A stretch of 64,000 bases of DNA from Clostridiaceae bacterium (GTDB lineage: Bacteria; Bacillota; Clostridia; Clostridiales; Clostridiaceae): assembly GCA_902363375.1 (NCBI GenBank), contig CABIZX010000001.1, positions 186,001 through 250,000 of the forward strand. Reading direction: 5' to 3'. A model generated the notes under the pieces. The model saw only the letters and a program-made list of their open reading frames with translations, was not told the origin of the DNA and searched no databases. A program made the translations under genes and the position numbers. Below, in pieces: positions 17,122 to 26,276 of the stretch (the stretch's first letter is position 1; each line of letters opens with the position of its first letter).

Positions 17122-18555
17122 ATGAGAGAAGAACTTTTAAGTGTTGGAATTGATATTGGAACTAGTACAACTCAACTTGTATTTTCTAAATTAATCATAG
17201 AAAACACTGCTTCAAGTTTTTCAGTACCTAGAATATCAATAGTTGATAAAGAAGTGGTTTATAGAAGTGATGTTTATTTTACACCACTTAAATCCATGAC
17301 AGAAATTGATGCGGATAAAGTTAAAGATATAGTTGCATTAGAATATAAAAAGTCAGGCATCAATAAGGATGATATACAAACAGGAGCTGTGATAATAACC
17401 GGTGAAACTGCTAGAAAAGAAAATGCTAATGAAGTACTTCATACTTTAAGTGGATTTGCAGGAGACTTTGTAGTAGCTACGGCAGGTCCAGATCTTGAAA
17501 GCATTATAGCTGCTAAAGGTGCAGGGGCACATATTTATTCTAAGGAACACTCTACAAGCGTAGTTAACTTAGATATAGGTGGTGGAACTACGAATCTAGC
17601 TGTATTTACTAGAGGAGATTTAAAGGAAACTGGGTGTCTTGATATAGGTGGAAGACTAATAAAACTTGATCAATCAACAAATAATATAATATATATCGCT
17701 CCTAAAATACAAAATATTATAAATGAACATAACTTTGATATAAAAGTTGGATATAAAGCAACAAAGGAAATGTTAATGCCTGTTGTCAATGAGATGGTGA
17801 AGCTTTTAGAAGAGAGTGTTGGAATTAAAGCTCAAACACCTAGCTTTGAAATGATAATAACTAATAAATCCATAGCATTGAAAGAGGAAATTAAATGTAT
17901 ATCCTTCTCCGGAGGCGTAGCTGATTATGTATATAATGAAGCAACTATAGATGATTACTTTAAGTATGGAGATATAGGAATACTTCTAGGAGAGGCTATT
18001 AAAAATTCAGAGTTATGTAAAAAGTTGAATCTGGTAAGGGCCATAGAAACTATAAGGGCAACAGTGGTTGGAGCTGGTTCACACACCATGGATATAAGTG
18101 GTAGTACTATTACATATACCCATGAAAAATTCCCAATAAAGAATTTACCAATTTTGAAGCTTAGTTTAGAAGATGAAAGTCAGGGACCAAAAGCTCTAGA
18201 AAAAGCCATATCAGAAAAGCTTAACTGGTTTAAGTACGAAAATGAACTTCAAAGTATTGCCATAGCACTACATGGAAAGAAAAATCCATCCTTTATGGAA
18301 GTTCAAGACATGGCAAAAGGGTTAGTAGGTGGTATGAAAGAGCTCATTGATAGAAAACACCCACTTATTATAATTGTTGAAAATGATATGGCAAAGGTAT
18401 TAGGTCAGGCTATTTACTCCATTTTAAATCTTGAAAAAGACATAGTTTGTATAGACGGTATCAAGGTAGAGAACGGAGATTATATAGATATAGGTAAGCC
18501 AGTAGCAGAGGGTAAAGTATTACCTGTAGTTATAAAAACATTAGTATTTAATTAA
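17122..18555 (+). CDS. eutA: EutA, ethanolamine ammonia-lyase reactivase
   Basis: 477 residues of the ASKHA ATPase fold. The phosphate-binding loop SVGIDIGTSTTQLVF lies at residues 7-21 and a second loop, NLDIGGGTTNLAVF, near 150. It exchanges damaged cobalamin out of EutBC in an ATP-dependent way. First gene after the third attenuator, with GGAGGTG upstream of the ATG, and 17 bases before eutB. Confidence 0.95.
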   Translation: MREELLSVGIDIGTSTTQLVFSKLIIENTASSFSVPRISIVDKEVVYRSDVYFTPLKSMTEIDADKVKDIVALEYKKSGINKDDIQTGAVIITGETARKENANEVLHTLSGFAGDFVVATAGPDLESIIAAKGAGAHIYSKEHSTSVVNLDIGGGTTNLAVFTRGDLKETGCLDIGGRLIKLDQSTNNIIYIAPKIQNIINEHNFDIKVGYKATKEMLMPVVNEMVKLLEESVGIKAQTPSFEMIITNKSIALKEEIKCISFSGGVADYVYNEATIDDYFKYGDIGILLGEAIKNSELCKKLNLVRAIETIRATVVGAGSHTMDISGSTITYTHEKFPIKNLPILKLSLEDESQGPKALEKAISEKLNWFKYENELQSIAIALHGKKNPSFMEVQDMAKGLVGGMKELIDRKHPLIIIVENDMAKVLGQAIYSILNLEKDIVCIDGIKVENGDYIDIGKPVAEGKVLPVVIKTLVFN

Positions 18556-18572
18556 CCGAGAGGAGGATTATC

Positions 18573-19937
18573 ATGATTTTAAAAACTAAATTATTCGGAA
18601 AAGTATATCAGTTTAATTCAGTAAAAGAAGTTATGGCGAAAGCCAATGAAAAAAAATCAGGAGATGAGCTAGCTGGAGTAGCAGCACAGTCAGCAGAAGA
18701 GAGGGTTGCAGCAAAGGTTGTACTTGCGAACTTGACATTAGCTGATTTAAGAAATAACCCAGCAGTACCTTATGAAATAGATGAGGTTACTAGAATAATA
18801 CAAGATGATGTAAATGAGAAAATATACTCTGAAGTTAAGAATTGGACTGTAGCAGAGTTTAGAGAATGGTTATTAGATGATAAAACTACAGGATCAGATA
18901 TAAGAAGAATTTCAAGAGGAATAACATCAGAAATAATAGCTGGAGTAGCAAAAATAATGTCTAACTTAGACTTAGTTTATGCAGCTAAAAAAATTAAAGT
19001 TACAGCTCACTGTAATACAACAATAGGAGAACCAGGAACATTATCTGTTAGATTACAACCAAACCACCCAACAGATGATCCAGATGGAGTTCTTGCTTCT
19101 TTAATGGAAGGCTTAAGCTATGGTATGGGAGATGCTGTACTAGGACTTAACCCAGTTGATGACTCTGTAGAGAGTGTAATGAAAATATTAAAGAGATTTG
19201 AAGATTTCAAACAAAAATGGCAAATACCAACTCAAACTTGCGTACTTGCACACGTAACTACACAAATGGAAGCAATAAGAAGAGGTGCACCAGCAGACCT
19301 AATATTCCAGTCAATAGCAGGTTCAGAAAAAGGAAACTCTGCTTTCGGATTTAATGCAGCAACAATAGAAGAAGCAAGACAACTTGCACTTAAAGAAGGA
19401 ACTGCAACAGGTCCAAACGTAATGTATTTTGAGACAGGTCAAGGTTCAGAGCTTTCTTCAGATGCACACCATGGTGCAGACCAAGTAACAATGGAAGCTA
19501 GATGTTATGGATTTGCTAAGAGATTCCAACCATTCTTAGTAAATACAGTTGTTGGATTTATCGGACCTGAGTATTTATATGACGGAAAACAAGTTACTAG
19601 AGCAGGATTAGAGGACCACTTCATGGGTAAACTTTCAGGGCTTCCAATGGGATGTGACGTTTGTTATACAAATCATATGAAGGCTGACCAAAATGATATA
19701 GAAAACTTAGCAGTATTACTTGCCACAGCAGGATGTACATACTTCATGGCAATTCCTCATGGTGATGATGTAATGCTTAACTATCAAACAACAGGTCACC
19801 ACGAGACAGCTACTATAAGAGAGTTATTAGGATTAAGACCTATTAAAGCTTTCGAAGAGTGGATGGAAAAAATGGATATAGTTAAAGATGGTAAGTTAAC
19901 CAGCAGAGCTGGAGACGCTTCAATATTCTTAGGATAA
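18573..19937 (+). CDS. eutB: Ethanolamine ammonia-lyase large subunit
   Basis: 454 residues, matching the usual 453-455. The catalytic TIM-barrel subunit of the adenosylcobalamin enzyme that converts ethanolamine to acetaldehyde and ammonia. Family-specific segments include HCNTTIGEPGTLSVRLQPNH, the barrel strand FETGQGSELSSDAHHG and CDVCYTNHMKADQND. All appear intact. RBS GAGAGGAGG is very strong, in line with high expression. The small subunit gene follows after 12 bases. Confidence 0.98.
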   Translation: MILKTKLFGKVYQFNSVKEVMAKANEKKSGDELAGVAAQSAEERVAAKVVLANLTLADLRNNPAVPYEIDEVTRIIQDDVNEKIYSEVKNWTVAEFREWLLDDKTTGSDIRRISRGITSEIIAGVAKIMSNLDLVYAAKKIKVTAHCNTTIGEPGTLSVRLQPNHPTDDPDGVLASLMEGLSYGMGDAVLGLNPVDDSVESVMKILKRFEDFKQKWQIPTQTCVLAHVTTQMEAIRRGAPADLIFQSIAGSEKGNSAFGFNAATIEEARQLALKEGTATGPNVMYFETGQGSELSSDAHHGADQVTMEARCYGFAKRFQPFLVNTVVGFIGPEYLYDGKQVTRAGLEDHFMGKLSGLPMGCDVCYTNHMKADQNDIENLAVLLATAGCTYFMAIPHGDDVMLNYQTTGHHETATIRELLGLRPIKAFEEWMEKMDIVKDGKLTSRAGDASIFLG

Positions 19938-19949
19938 GGGGGACTACTG

Positions 19950-20840
19950 ATGAACGAACAAGAATTAAAATTAATGGTTGAAAAATTATTAGGAGAAATG
20001 GTAGGAAAATCAGGTAGTACTGACATAGTAAATGAAGTAGCGAAGAAAGTTAGTGCTGGAGCTAGTGTAGTAGATGAGAATGGATGTATTCCAGATATCA
20101 CTGAGATAGATCTTAAAAAACAACTTTTAGTTGAAAATCCTCATGATAGAGAAGGATACCTAAAAATGAAGGAAAAAACTCCTGCAAGAATTGGTATAGG
20201 AAGATCTGGCCCAAGATATAAAACTATAACTCAATTAAGAGTTAGAGCAGACCATGCTGCTGCTCAAGACTCAGTATTCTCTTATGTAGATGAGGATTTC
20301 ATAAAAGAAAATAATTTAATACCAGTAAATACAATGTGTACTGATAAAGATCAATATCTTACACGTCCAGACCTTGGAAGAAGATTTGATGAAGAAACTA
20401 CTAAGTTCATAAAAGATAAGTTCTCAGGTCAAAAGGTATTATTAGTAGTTGGAGATGGACTTTCTTCAGCAGCGATAGAAGCAAACCTAAAAGATGCAGT
20501 TCCTGCAATTAAACAAGGTTTAAAAATGTATGGAATTGAAATCGGAGATATATTATTTATAAAACACTGCAGAGTTGGAGCTATGGATGCTATAGGTGAT
20601 GCAACAGGAGCAGAAGTTGTTTGTATGTTAGTAGGAGAAAGACCAGGTCTTGTTACTGCTGAATCAATGAGTGCTTATATAGCTTACAAGCCAACAGCAA
20701 ATATGCCAGAAGCTAACAGAACAGTTATATCAAATATCCACAAAGGTGGTACTACAGCAGTTGAAGCTGGAGCTCATATAGCTGAGCTTATCAAGTTAAT
20801 GCTTGAGAAGAAAGCATCTGGAATAAATCTAAAAATATAA
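19950..20840 (+). CDS. eutC: Ethanolamine ammonia-lyase small subunit
   Basis: 296 residues. Together with EutB it forms the cobalamin-binding interface. Conserved parts include [38 protein letters not shown] and [19 protein letters not shown]. Residues 1-20 ([19 protein letters not shown]) form a short amphipathic helix followed by a polar linker, the layout of a microcompartment encapsulation peptide. Such an N-terminal signal is known for EutC. Spacing and order are as in other Firmicute eut operons. Confidence 0.97.
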   Translation: MNEQELKLMVEKLLGEMVGKSGSTDIVNEVAKKVSAGASVVDENGCIPDITEIDLKKQLLVENPHDREGYLKMKEKTPARIGIGRSGPRYKTITQLRVRADHAAAQDSVFSYVDEDFIKENNLIPVNTMCTDKDQYLTRPDLGRRFDEETTKFIKDKFSGQKVLLVVGDGLSSAAIEANLKDAVPAIKQGLKMYGIEIGDILFIKHCRVGAMDAIGDATGAEVVCMLVGERPGLVTAESMSAYIAYKPTANMPEANRTVISNIHKGGTTAVEAGAHIAELIKLMLEKKASGINLKI

Positions 20841-20857
20841 CTTAGGGGGAATTTATT

Positions 20858-21511
20858 GTGATTAATGAAGCATTACGTCCAACAGTATTAAGCGTTAAAA
20901 TAATTTCAAATGTAAGCCCAGAATTAATAAAAAAATTAGAATTACAATCTCACCACAAAAGTTTAGGTATAATCACTGCTGATAGTGATGATGTAACCTA
21001 CACTGCTCTTGATGAAGCTACTAAAGCTGCGGAAGTTGACGTAGTATATGCAAGATCAATGTATGCAGGTGCTGCTAATGCATCTACAAAACTTGCAGGT
21101 GAAGTTATAGGAATAATAGCTGGACCAAGTCCAGCAGAAGTAAGAAGTGGATTAAATGCTGCTATTGACTTCATGGAAAATGGATCACACTTTGTAAGTG
21201 CTAACGAAGACAATTCTATTGCTTACTATGCACACTGTGTTTCAAGAACTGGAACTTATCTTTCAAAGGTAGCAGGAGTTAAAGAAGGAGAGGCATTAGC
21301 TTATCTTGTAGCTCCACCTCTTGAAGCTATTTATGGATTAGATGCAGCTCTTAAAGCAGCGGATGTTGAGATGAAAGAGTTCTTTGGACCTCCAACTGAA
21401 ACAAACTATGGTGGTGGATTACTTACTGGTACTCAATCAGCATGTAAGGCAGCATGTGACGCTTTTGCAGAAGCTGTTAAATCAGTTGCTCAACAACCAA
21501 TAAACTTTTAA
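20858..21511 (+). CDS. eutL: EutL, tandem-BMC trimeric shell protein
   Basis: 217 residues comprising two circularly permuted BMC domains that form a pseudohexameric trimer with a gated central pore. Recognised by SHHKSLGIITADSDDVTYTALDEATKAAEV and the glycine-rich C-terminal loop TNYGGGLLTGTQSA. It starts with GTG behind TTAGGGGG. In known EutL the pore opens and closes and may admit large cofactors such as cobalamin. It lies between eutC and the EutK-like gene. Confidence 0.96.
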   Translation: MINEALRPTVLSVKIISNVSPELIKKLELQSHHKSLGIITADSDDVTYTALDEATKAAEVDVVYARSMYAGAANASTKLAGEVIGIIAGPSPAEVRSGLNAAIDFMENGSHFVSANEDNSIAYYAHCVSRTGTYLSKVAGVKEGEALAYLVAPPLEAIYGLDAALKAADVEMKEFFGPPTETNYGGGLLTGTQSACKAACDAFAEAVKSVAQQPINF

Positions 21512-21524
21512 GTAGGTTTAGTAA

Positions 21525-22154
21525 ATGAGTAAAGCATTAGGTCTAGTAGAAGTAAGAGGATACGTTGCAGCGGTAGAAGCTGCAGATTCTGCTCTAAAGG
21601 CTGCAAATGTTACCTTGATTGGACTAGAGAAAATAAAAGGTGGAATAACTACTATTAAAATAACTGGAGATGTAGGAGCTGTAAAGGCTGCAGTTGATGC
21701 AGCCGTGGCTTCTGTAGAGAGCTTAGGTACTTTTAGAGCTGCTCATGTAATTCCAAGGGTAGACTCACAAGTTCAAGATTTATTCTTTGAAGGTAGAAAA
21801 AGTGCACAAGAAGTTTCTATGGAATCATCGAATGAAGAAATTTTAGGAAATGAAGAAGAAATAGAAGTTCCAAGGGTGAAAATAGAAGAGCCAGTTAAAG
21901 AGAAAAAATCTGAACCTAAGAAAGTGAATGAGATAGTAAAAAAAGAGGAAAAACTAGAGAATAGTAAAGCAGAAGAACAAATAGAAAATGCTGCTGAAGA
22001 GACAAAAGATTACAATTCTATGAAAGTAGAAGAATTAAGAAGACTAGTTAGAACTTTAAAAATTCCAAACATGACAAATAAACAGATTAAATTTGCAAAA
22101 AAGGATGTACTTATAAAGGCCATACTAGAATATAACAAAGCGGGTGAAAAATAA
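21525..22154 (+). CDS. eutK: EutK-like shell protein with C-terminal nucleic-acid-binding-like domain
   Basis: 209 residues. Residues 1-92 are a canonical BMC domain (LGLVEVRGYVAAVEAADSAL). Residues about 93-160 are a charged, disordered-looking linker rich in Glu, Lys and Ser. Residues about 163-206 (NSMKVEELRRLVRTLKIP and KKDVLIKAILEYNK) resemble a Rho_N/SAP/HeH-type small helical domain, often DNA or RNA binding. Enterobacterial EutK also carries a C-terminal DNA-binding-like domain, of a different type. Its last base overlaps the eutE start (TAATG). Confidence 0.88.
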   Translation: MSKALGLVEVRGYVAAVEAADSALKAANVTLIGLEKIKGGITTIKITGDVGAVKAAVDAAVASVESLGTFRAAHVIPRVDSQVQDLFFEGRKSAQEVSMESSNEEILGNEEEIEVPRVKIEEPVKEKKSEPKKVNEIVKKEEKLENSKAEEQIENAAEETKDYNSMKVEELRRLVRTLKIPNMTNKQIKFAKKDVLIKAILEYNKAGEK

Positions 22155-23635
22155 TGGAACTTACAGATAAAGATTTAGCGTCTATACAAGAAGTTAGAAA
22201 TCTAATTAGAACAGCTAAGGCTGCTCAAGTAGAATTAGCTAAAAAATCTCAAGAGGAGATTGATAGAATAATTAAAGCTATGGCTGAGGCCGCTGCTGCA
22301 AATGCAGAAAAATTAGCTAAGATGGCGGTTGAAGAAACTGGATTTGGAATATGGCAAGATAAAGTAATCAAAAATATATTTGGTTCAACATATATCTATG
22401 ATTATATTAAAGAGCTAAAAACTGTTGGAATAGTAGCAGAAGATGAAGAGAAAAAGGTTATGGATATTGCAGTACCAATGGGAGTAATTGCAGGATTAAT
22501 TCCTTCTACAAACCCAACATCAACAACTATGTATAAAGCTCTTATATCTTTGAAATGTGCAAATACAATAGTATTTTCACCACATCCAAATGCTAAGAAC
22601 TGTATATTAGAAACAGTTAAAATCCTTAATGAAGCAGCAGTTAAAGCTGGATGCCCAGAAGGAGCAATAGGATGTATTACAATTCCAACTCTTCAAGCTA
22701 CAGAAGAGTTAATGAAGAATAAAGATACTGCAATGATACTAGCAACTGGTGGTTCAGCAATGGTTAGAGCTGCTTATTCTTCAGGTACACCAGCTCTTGG
22801 AGTTGGACCAGGAAATGGGCCAGCGTTCATAGATAAGAGTGCTGATATCAGAGTTGCAGTTAAGAGAATAATGGATTCTAAAACCTTTGATAATGGAACA
22901 ATCTGTGCTTCTGAGCAATCAATAGTTGTAGAAGAAGCAATTAAAGATAAGGTTGTAGCTGAACTTAAAAATCAAGGAGCTTACTTCTTAAATGCAGAAG
23001 AAGCAAAACAACTTGGTAAGTTTATAATGAGAGCTAATGGAAGCATGAATCCACAAATAGTTGGTAAGAGTGTAGAAACTATTGCAAAACTTGCAAACTT
23101 AACTAATGTTCCAACTTCAGCTAGAGTACTTATTGCAGAAGAAAGAGAAGTAGGACACAATGTTCCATATTCAAGAGAAAAGTTAGCTCCGATATTAGGA
23201 TTCTATGTTGAGAAAGATGTGAATGCTGTAGAAGCTAGATGCAGAGAAATACTTCTTAATGAAGGCGCAGGGCATACATTCTCAATGCACTGTGAAGATA
23301 AAGAGCTAGTTAAGAGATTCGCACTTAGCATGCCAGTATCAAGAATGCCAGTAAATACTCCAAGTACTTTAGGAGGAATTGGGGCTTCTCTAAATATAAT
23401 ACCAGCCTTAACTTTAGGTTGTGGAGCTATAGGTGGAAGTGCAACATCTGATAACGTTGGACCACTTCACCTTGTAAACATCAAGAAAGTAGCTTATGGA
23501 GTTAGAGAAATTGAATATTTCAGAGGTGGAAGTAATAATTCAACTGATTCTAGCAGTAAATCATCACTTTCATCTGTAGACACAGAAGAGCTTGTTAACT
23601 TACTTGTTAAGAAAATAATAAGTGAATTAAGATAA
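22154..23635 (+). CDS. eutE: CoA-acylating acetaldehyde dehydrogenase
   Basis: 493 residues. Oxidises acetaldehyde with NAD+ and CoA to acetyl-CoA. The catalytic cysteine is C251 in FDNGTICASEQS, and ATGGSAMVRAAYSSG forms the nucleotide-binding part. Homologues such as E. coli EutE (467 residues) carry an N-terminal encapsulation helix. Here the N-terminus starts almost directly with the enzyme fold. Instead, a Ser/Asn-rich linker (about 458-474) leads to a C-terminal amphipathic helix, VDTEELVNLLVKKIISELR (475-493). This looks like a relocated encapsulation peptide. The start overlaps the previous stop by one base. Confidence 0.95.
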   Translation: MELTDKDLASIQEVRNLIRTAKAAQVELAKKSQEEIDRIIKAMAEAAAANAEKLAKMAVEETGFGIWQDKVIKNIFGSTYIYDYIKELKTVGIVAEDEEKKVMDIAVPMGVIAGLIPSTNPTSTTMYKALISLKCANTIVFSPHPNAKNCILETVKILNEAAVKAGCPEGAIGCITIPTLQATEELMKNKDTAMILATGGSAMVRAAYSSGTPALGVGPGNGPAFIDKSADIRVAVKRIMDSKTFDNGTICASEQSIVVEEAIKDKVVAELKNQGAYFLNAEEAKQLGKFIMRANGSMNPQIVGKSVETIAKLANLTNVPTSARVLIAEEREVGHNVPYSREKLAPILGFYVEKDVNAVEARCREILLNEGAGHTFSMHCEDKELVKRFALSMPVSRMPVNTPSTLGGIGASLNIIPALTLGCGAIGGSATSDNVGPLHLVNIKKVAYGVREIEYFRGGSNNSTDSSSKSSLSSVDTEELVNLLVKKIISELR

Positions 23636-23684
23636 CAAAACAAAATTTAAAAGTATATAGGTTAAATTTAAGGAGGAATTTATA

Positions 23685-23975
23685 ATGGCAAACGCAAACG
23701 CATTAGGAATGATTGAAACTAAAGGATTAGTAGCAGCAATAGAAGCTGCAGACGCAATGGTTAAAGCTGCTAACGTACAATTAGTAGGAAAAGAGCAAGT
23801 TGGTGGAGGACTTGTAACTGTACTTGTAAGAGGAGATGTTGGAGCTGTTAAAGCTGCTACAGATGCTGGTGCAGCTGCTGCTGAAAGAGTTGGAGAATTA
23901 GTATCAGTTCACGTAATCCCAAGACCACACTTCGAAGTGGATGCGGTTTTACCAAAAACACACGAAACAGTTTAG
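23685..23975 (+). CDS. eutM: EutM, major hexameric shell protein
   Basis: 96 residues, a single BMC domain ([20 protein letters not shown] and [20 protein letters not shown]) forming flat hexameric tiles. The pore loop reads VGGGL. It has a very strong AAGGAGGA ribosome site after a 49-base gap, and its codons are biased to favoured triplets. Both fit its role as the most abundant shell protein. A stable hairpin directly follows. Confidence 0.97.
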   Translation: MANANALGMIETKGLVAAIEAADAMVKAANVQLVGKEQVGGGLVTVLVRGDVGAVKAATDAGAAAAERVGELVSVHVIPRPHFEVDAVLPKTHETV

Positions 23976-23988
23976 TTTAGATTTGTAT

Positions 23989-24021
23989 AGAGATGTACTG
24001 TTAAAATTGCAGTACGTCTCT
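23989..24021 (+). other. Stable hairpin after eutM
   Basis: AGAGATGTACTG (23989-24000) pairs with CAGTACGTCTCT (24010-24021) with one G-U pair around a nine-base loop. There is no T run, so full termination is unlikely. It could protect the 3' end of a processed eutM transcript or dampen read-through into eutT. Confidence 0.55.
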
Positions 24022-24046
24022 TACATCTAATGAGGGATGTGAAGAT

Positions 24047-24826
24047 ATGTCAGTATTAACTGAAAGTGAAGTTAGAAGACAGTTAAAAGGAAAAGACTTC
24101 AAGGAATATACTGAATTTAAAGTATTGAAGGGGCAAATAGTTACCCCATCTGCAAAATCTTTTTTATTAGAAAATAATATTAATTTAGAATATGTAGATT
24201 CTTTAGAGAAAGTAGTTCAAGAAGTAAAAGAGGTTAAGGAAGAATTACCTGTAAAGTCACAAACAAAAGAAGAAAAAAATAAGTATGTAACTGTATTTGG
24301 TGCTGAATTAATGGAAAAACCTGAGCATATGACACATTTATATGGAAACTTACTAGTGTTTAAGGATCATAAGATAATAGCACTAAGAGGAAAGTTAGAT
24401 TCTCTTGAGTCTAAGATATTAGAAACCCAAATGGTTACTCATAGATTGGGAGCGTCAAAGTTAACAGAAGATCTTGGAGAAATTTTAAAATTTGTAAGAT
24501 GGATATTAAGATGTGAAGTTATGAATGAGACAGTAGGAGAATTTAAACTTCTTGGTATGACTCCAGAAGAATTAAGAGAAAGATCTCATTATCCAAAGAA
24601 ATATTATGGGATTGGTCATGAACCAGTAGAGTTTTCTATGGGTGAAGCTGTTGTGGCTTTAAATTCGTGTAGAACAACTATCAGGGAAACTGAACTTTTA
24701 GCTTATACCGCATTTAAAGGGGAATATGGTGATGTTCAAAGACCAGATATAATAAAGGCTTTAAATAGACTATCATCCTTGTTCTGGATAATGATATTTA
24801 AATATAGAACTGGGGAATACAGTTAA
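24047..24826 (+). CDS. eutT: EutT-type cobalamin adenosyltransferase
   Basis: 259 residues. Transfers the adenosyl group from ATP to cob(I)alamin, supplying the coenzyme for EutBC. Recognisable parts are the N-terminal TESEVRRQLKGKDFKEYTEFKV, KPEHMTHLYGN, LRGKLDSLESKILETQ, RWILRCEV and YYGIGHEPVEF. The CCxxC metal-binding motif described for Salmonella EutT is absent: only two well-separated cysteines occur after position 150. Firmicute EutT enzymes lacking this motif have been described as not needing the metal. RBS AGGGATGTG is moderate. Confidence 0.88.
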   Translation: MSVLTESEVRRQLKGKDFKEYTEFKVLKGQIVTPSAKSFLLENNINLEYVDSLEKVVQEVKEVKEELPVKSQTKEEKNKYVTVFGAELMEKPEHMTHLYGNLLVFKDHKIIALRGKLDSLESKILETQMVTHRLGASKLTEDLGEILKFVRWILRCEVMNETVGEFKLLGMTPEELRERSHYPKKYYGIGHEPVEFSMGEAVVALNSCRTTIRETELLAYTAFKGEYGDVQRPDIIKALNRLSSLFWIMIFKYRTGEYS

Positions 24827-24842
24827 ATCAGGAGGATGAAAT

Positions 24843-25469
24843 ATGAATAATCTTTTAGTAGAAGATATCATAGATGAAGTAATAAAGAGGGTAAAAAAAG
24901 AAGCTTTTATAGAAGTGGAAGCCTCTGGAAGACACGTTCACCTATGCGAGGAACATATAAACATATTATTTGGACGTGATTATGAATTAACTAAGATTAA
25001 GGATCTATCACAACCAGGTCAATATGCATGTAAAGAAAGAGTTACTATAACAGGGCCTAAGGGTTCACTAAAGAATGTTATTGTTCTTGGACCTGCTAGA
25101 AAAGCTACTCAAGTTGAGGTTTCATTAACTGATGCAACAGTTCTTGGAATTAAGGCTCCTGTAAAAGAAAGTGGTAAAATAGAAAACACTCCAGGAATAA
25201 CAATTTCCACGGAGAGAGCTAGTATTACTGTAGATAAAGGAGTAATTGTTGCTAAAAGGCATATACACATGACTCCAGAAGATGCAGAAAAGTTTGGTGT
25301 AAAGGATAAAGAGATCATACAAGCAAAGGTTTATGGCAATAGACCTCTAATATTTGATGATGTTGTCATAAGAGTAAGCCCAGACTTTAGAACATATATG
25401 CATGTAGACTATGATGAGGCTAATGCTTGTGGATTTACGAAGGGAACAGTTTGTAGGATAGTAAAATAA
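24843..25469 (+). CDS. pduL: PduL-type phosphotransacylase (EutD role)
   Basis: 208 residues. Converts acetyl-CoA and phosphate to acetyl-phosphate and recycles CoA inside the compartment. Two PduL repeats are visible, each with zinc-ligand histidines: ASGRHVHLC (H31, H33) and AKRHIHMTPED. LSQPGQYACKERVTI and VRVSPDFRTYMHVD-type segments fit. It is unrelated to the Pta-like EutD of enterobacteria. Residues 4-20 (LLVEDIIDEVIKRVKKE) form an amphipathic encapsulation-like helix. Confidence 0.93.
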   Translation: MNNLLVEDIIDEVIKRVKKEAFIEVEASGRHVHLCEEHINILFGRDYELTKIKDLSQPGQYACKERVTITGPKGSLKNVIVLGPARKATQVEVSLTDATVLGIKAPVKESGKIENTPGITISTERASITVDKGVIVAKRHIHMTPEDAEKFGVKDKEIIQAKVYGNRPLIFDDVVIRVSPDFRTYMHVDYDEANACGFTKGTVCRIVK

Positions 25470-25578
25470 TTTAAATTATTTTGTTAAGTAACCTACAACT
25501 AATAAGTTAAAAGCAATTGAAGAGATTAATTAGCCCTTTGAATAATAGTTAAGTAGGCCTCGAAGAGGGGGTATATAG

Positions 25579-26265
25579 ATGAACTATGATGAACTTGTAG
25601 ATTTAATAGTAAAAGAAGTCTATAGAAAATTAGAAGAAACTAATAAAAACACTGTAAAACATAAAACAGCTGTAATAATTGGAGATATGAATTTAGACCC
25701 AATTACTAAAGCTAATTTGGATGAAGAATATAAACTGATTTCTTATAATTATGAAGTAGATGCTGATATAGCTATAGTCTCTAAACTCTCTATAAAGTCT
25801 ATGGCAAATATAGCTACATTAACTGGTATTAATGAAGAAGAAAACTTTATCATTAATATGCTATTATCAGGCAAAAAGGTTTATGTTCTTGAAAGTGGTC
25901 TAGAGTATAGAAAGTATAAAAATACAGCTCCAAGGGCACTATATAATAAATATTTGAGCTTTGAGAAAGAACTTAAAGTATATGGAATTGATATAATTGA
26001 GTTTCTTGAAAAAGTTGAAGATAAAACTACAAGAAAAGAAGAGTATAAAAAAGTTGAAGAAGTTAGTGCTTTAGAAACTTTAAATTCTATACCAGAAGAA
26101 GAAATGAGCTTTGAGATTAGAAATAAGAAACTTATTAGTGAAGGAGATCTTAGAAAGCCATTTATGAATGGAATGAAATCAGTAGTAATAGATAAAAAAA
26201 GCATAATCACTCCATTAGCTAACGACTTTATAAGAATTCATAATCTAAAAGTTAAGAGAGTTTAA
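25579..26265 (+). CDS. Uncharacterised eut-operon protein with encapsulation-like helix
   Basis: 228 residues. The N-terminus (MNYDELVDLIVKEVYRKLEE) is an amphipathic helix followed by a short polar linker, like cargo-targeting peptides. Residues about 28-135 look like an alpha/beta fold (TAVIIGDMN, ADIAIVSKLSI, KKVYVLESGLEYRKY). The C-terminal part includes ISEGDLRKPF and ends in IHNLKVKRV. I recall a family of function-unknown proteins found only in Firmicute ethanolamine operons that this matches. No catalytic motif is obvious. It sits between pduL and eutN, with a 109-base gap before it and AGAGGGGG as ribosome site. Confidence 0.8.
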   Translation: MNYDELVDLIVKEVYRKLEETNKNTVKHKTAVIIGDMNLDPITKANLDEEYKLISYNYEVDADIAIVSKLSIKSMANIATLTGINEEENFIINMLLSGKKVYVLESGLEYRKYKNTAPRALYNKYLSFEKELKVYGIDIIEFLEKVEDKTTRKEEYKKVEEVSALETLNSIPEEEMSFEIRNKKLISEGDLRKPFMNGMKSVVIDKKSIITPLANDFIRIHNLKVKRV

Positions 26266-26276
26266 CGGAGGAGAGT

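Noticed and set aside
25470..25578. Fourth EutV-type site before the 228-residue protein
   Set aside because: Small inverted segments exist (CCTAC/GTAGG, CCTC/GAGG) but no pair of hexaloop hairpins and no terminator.
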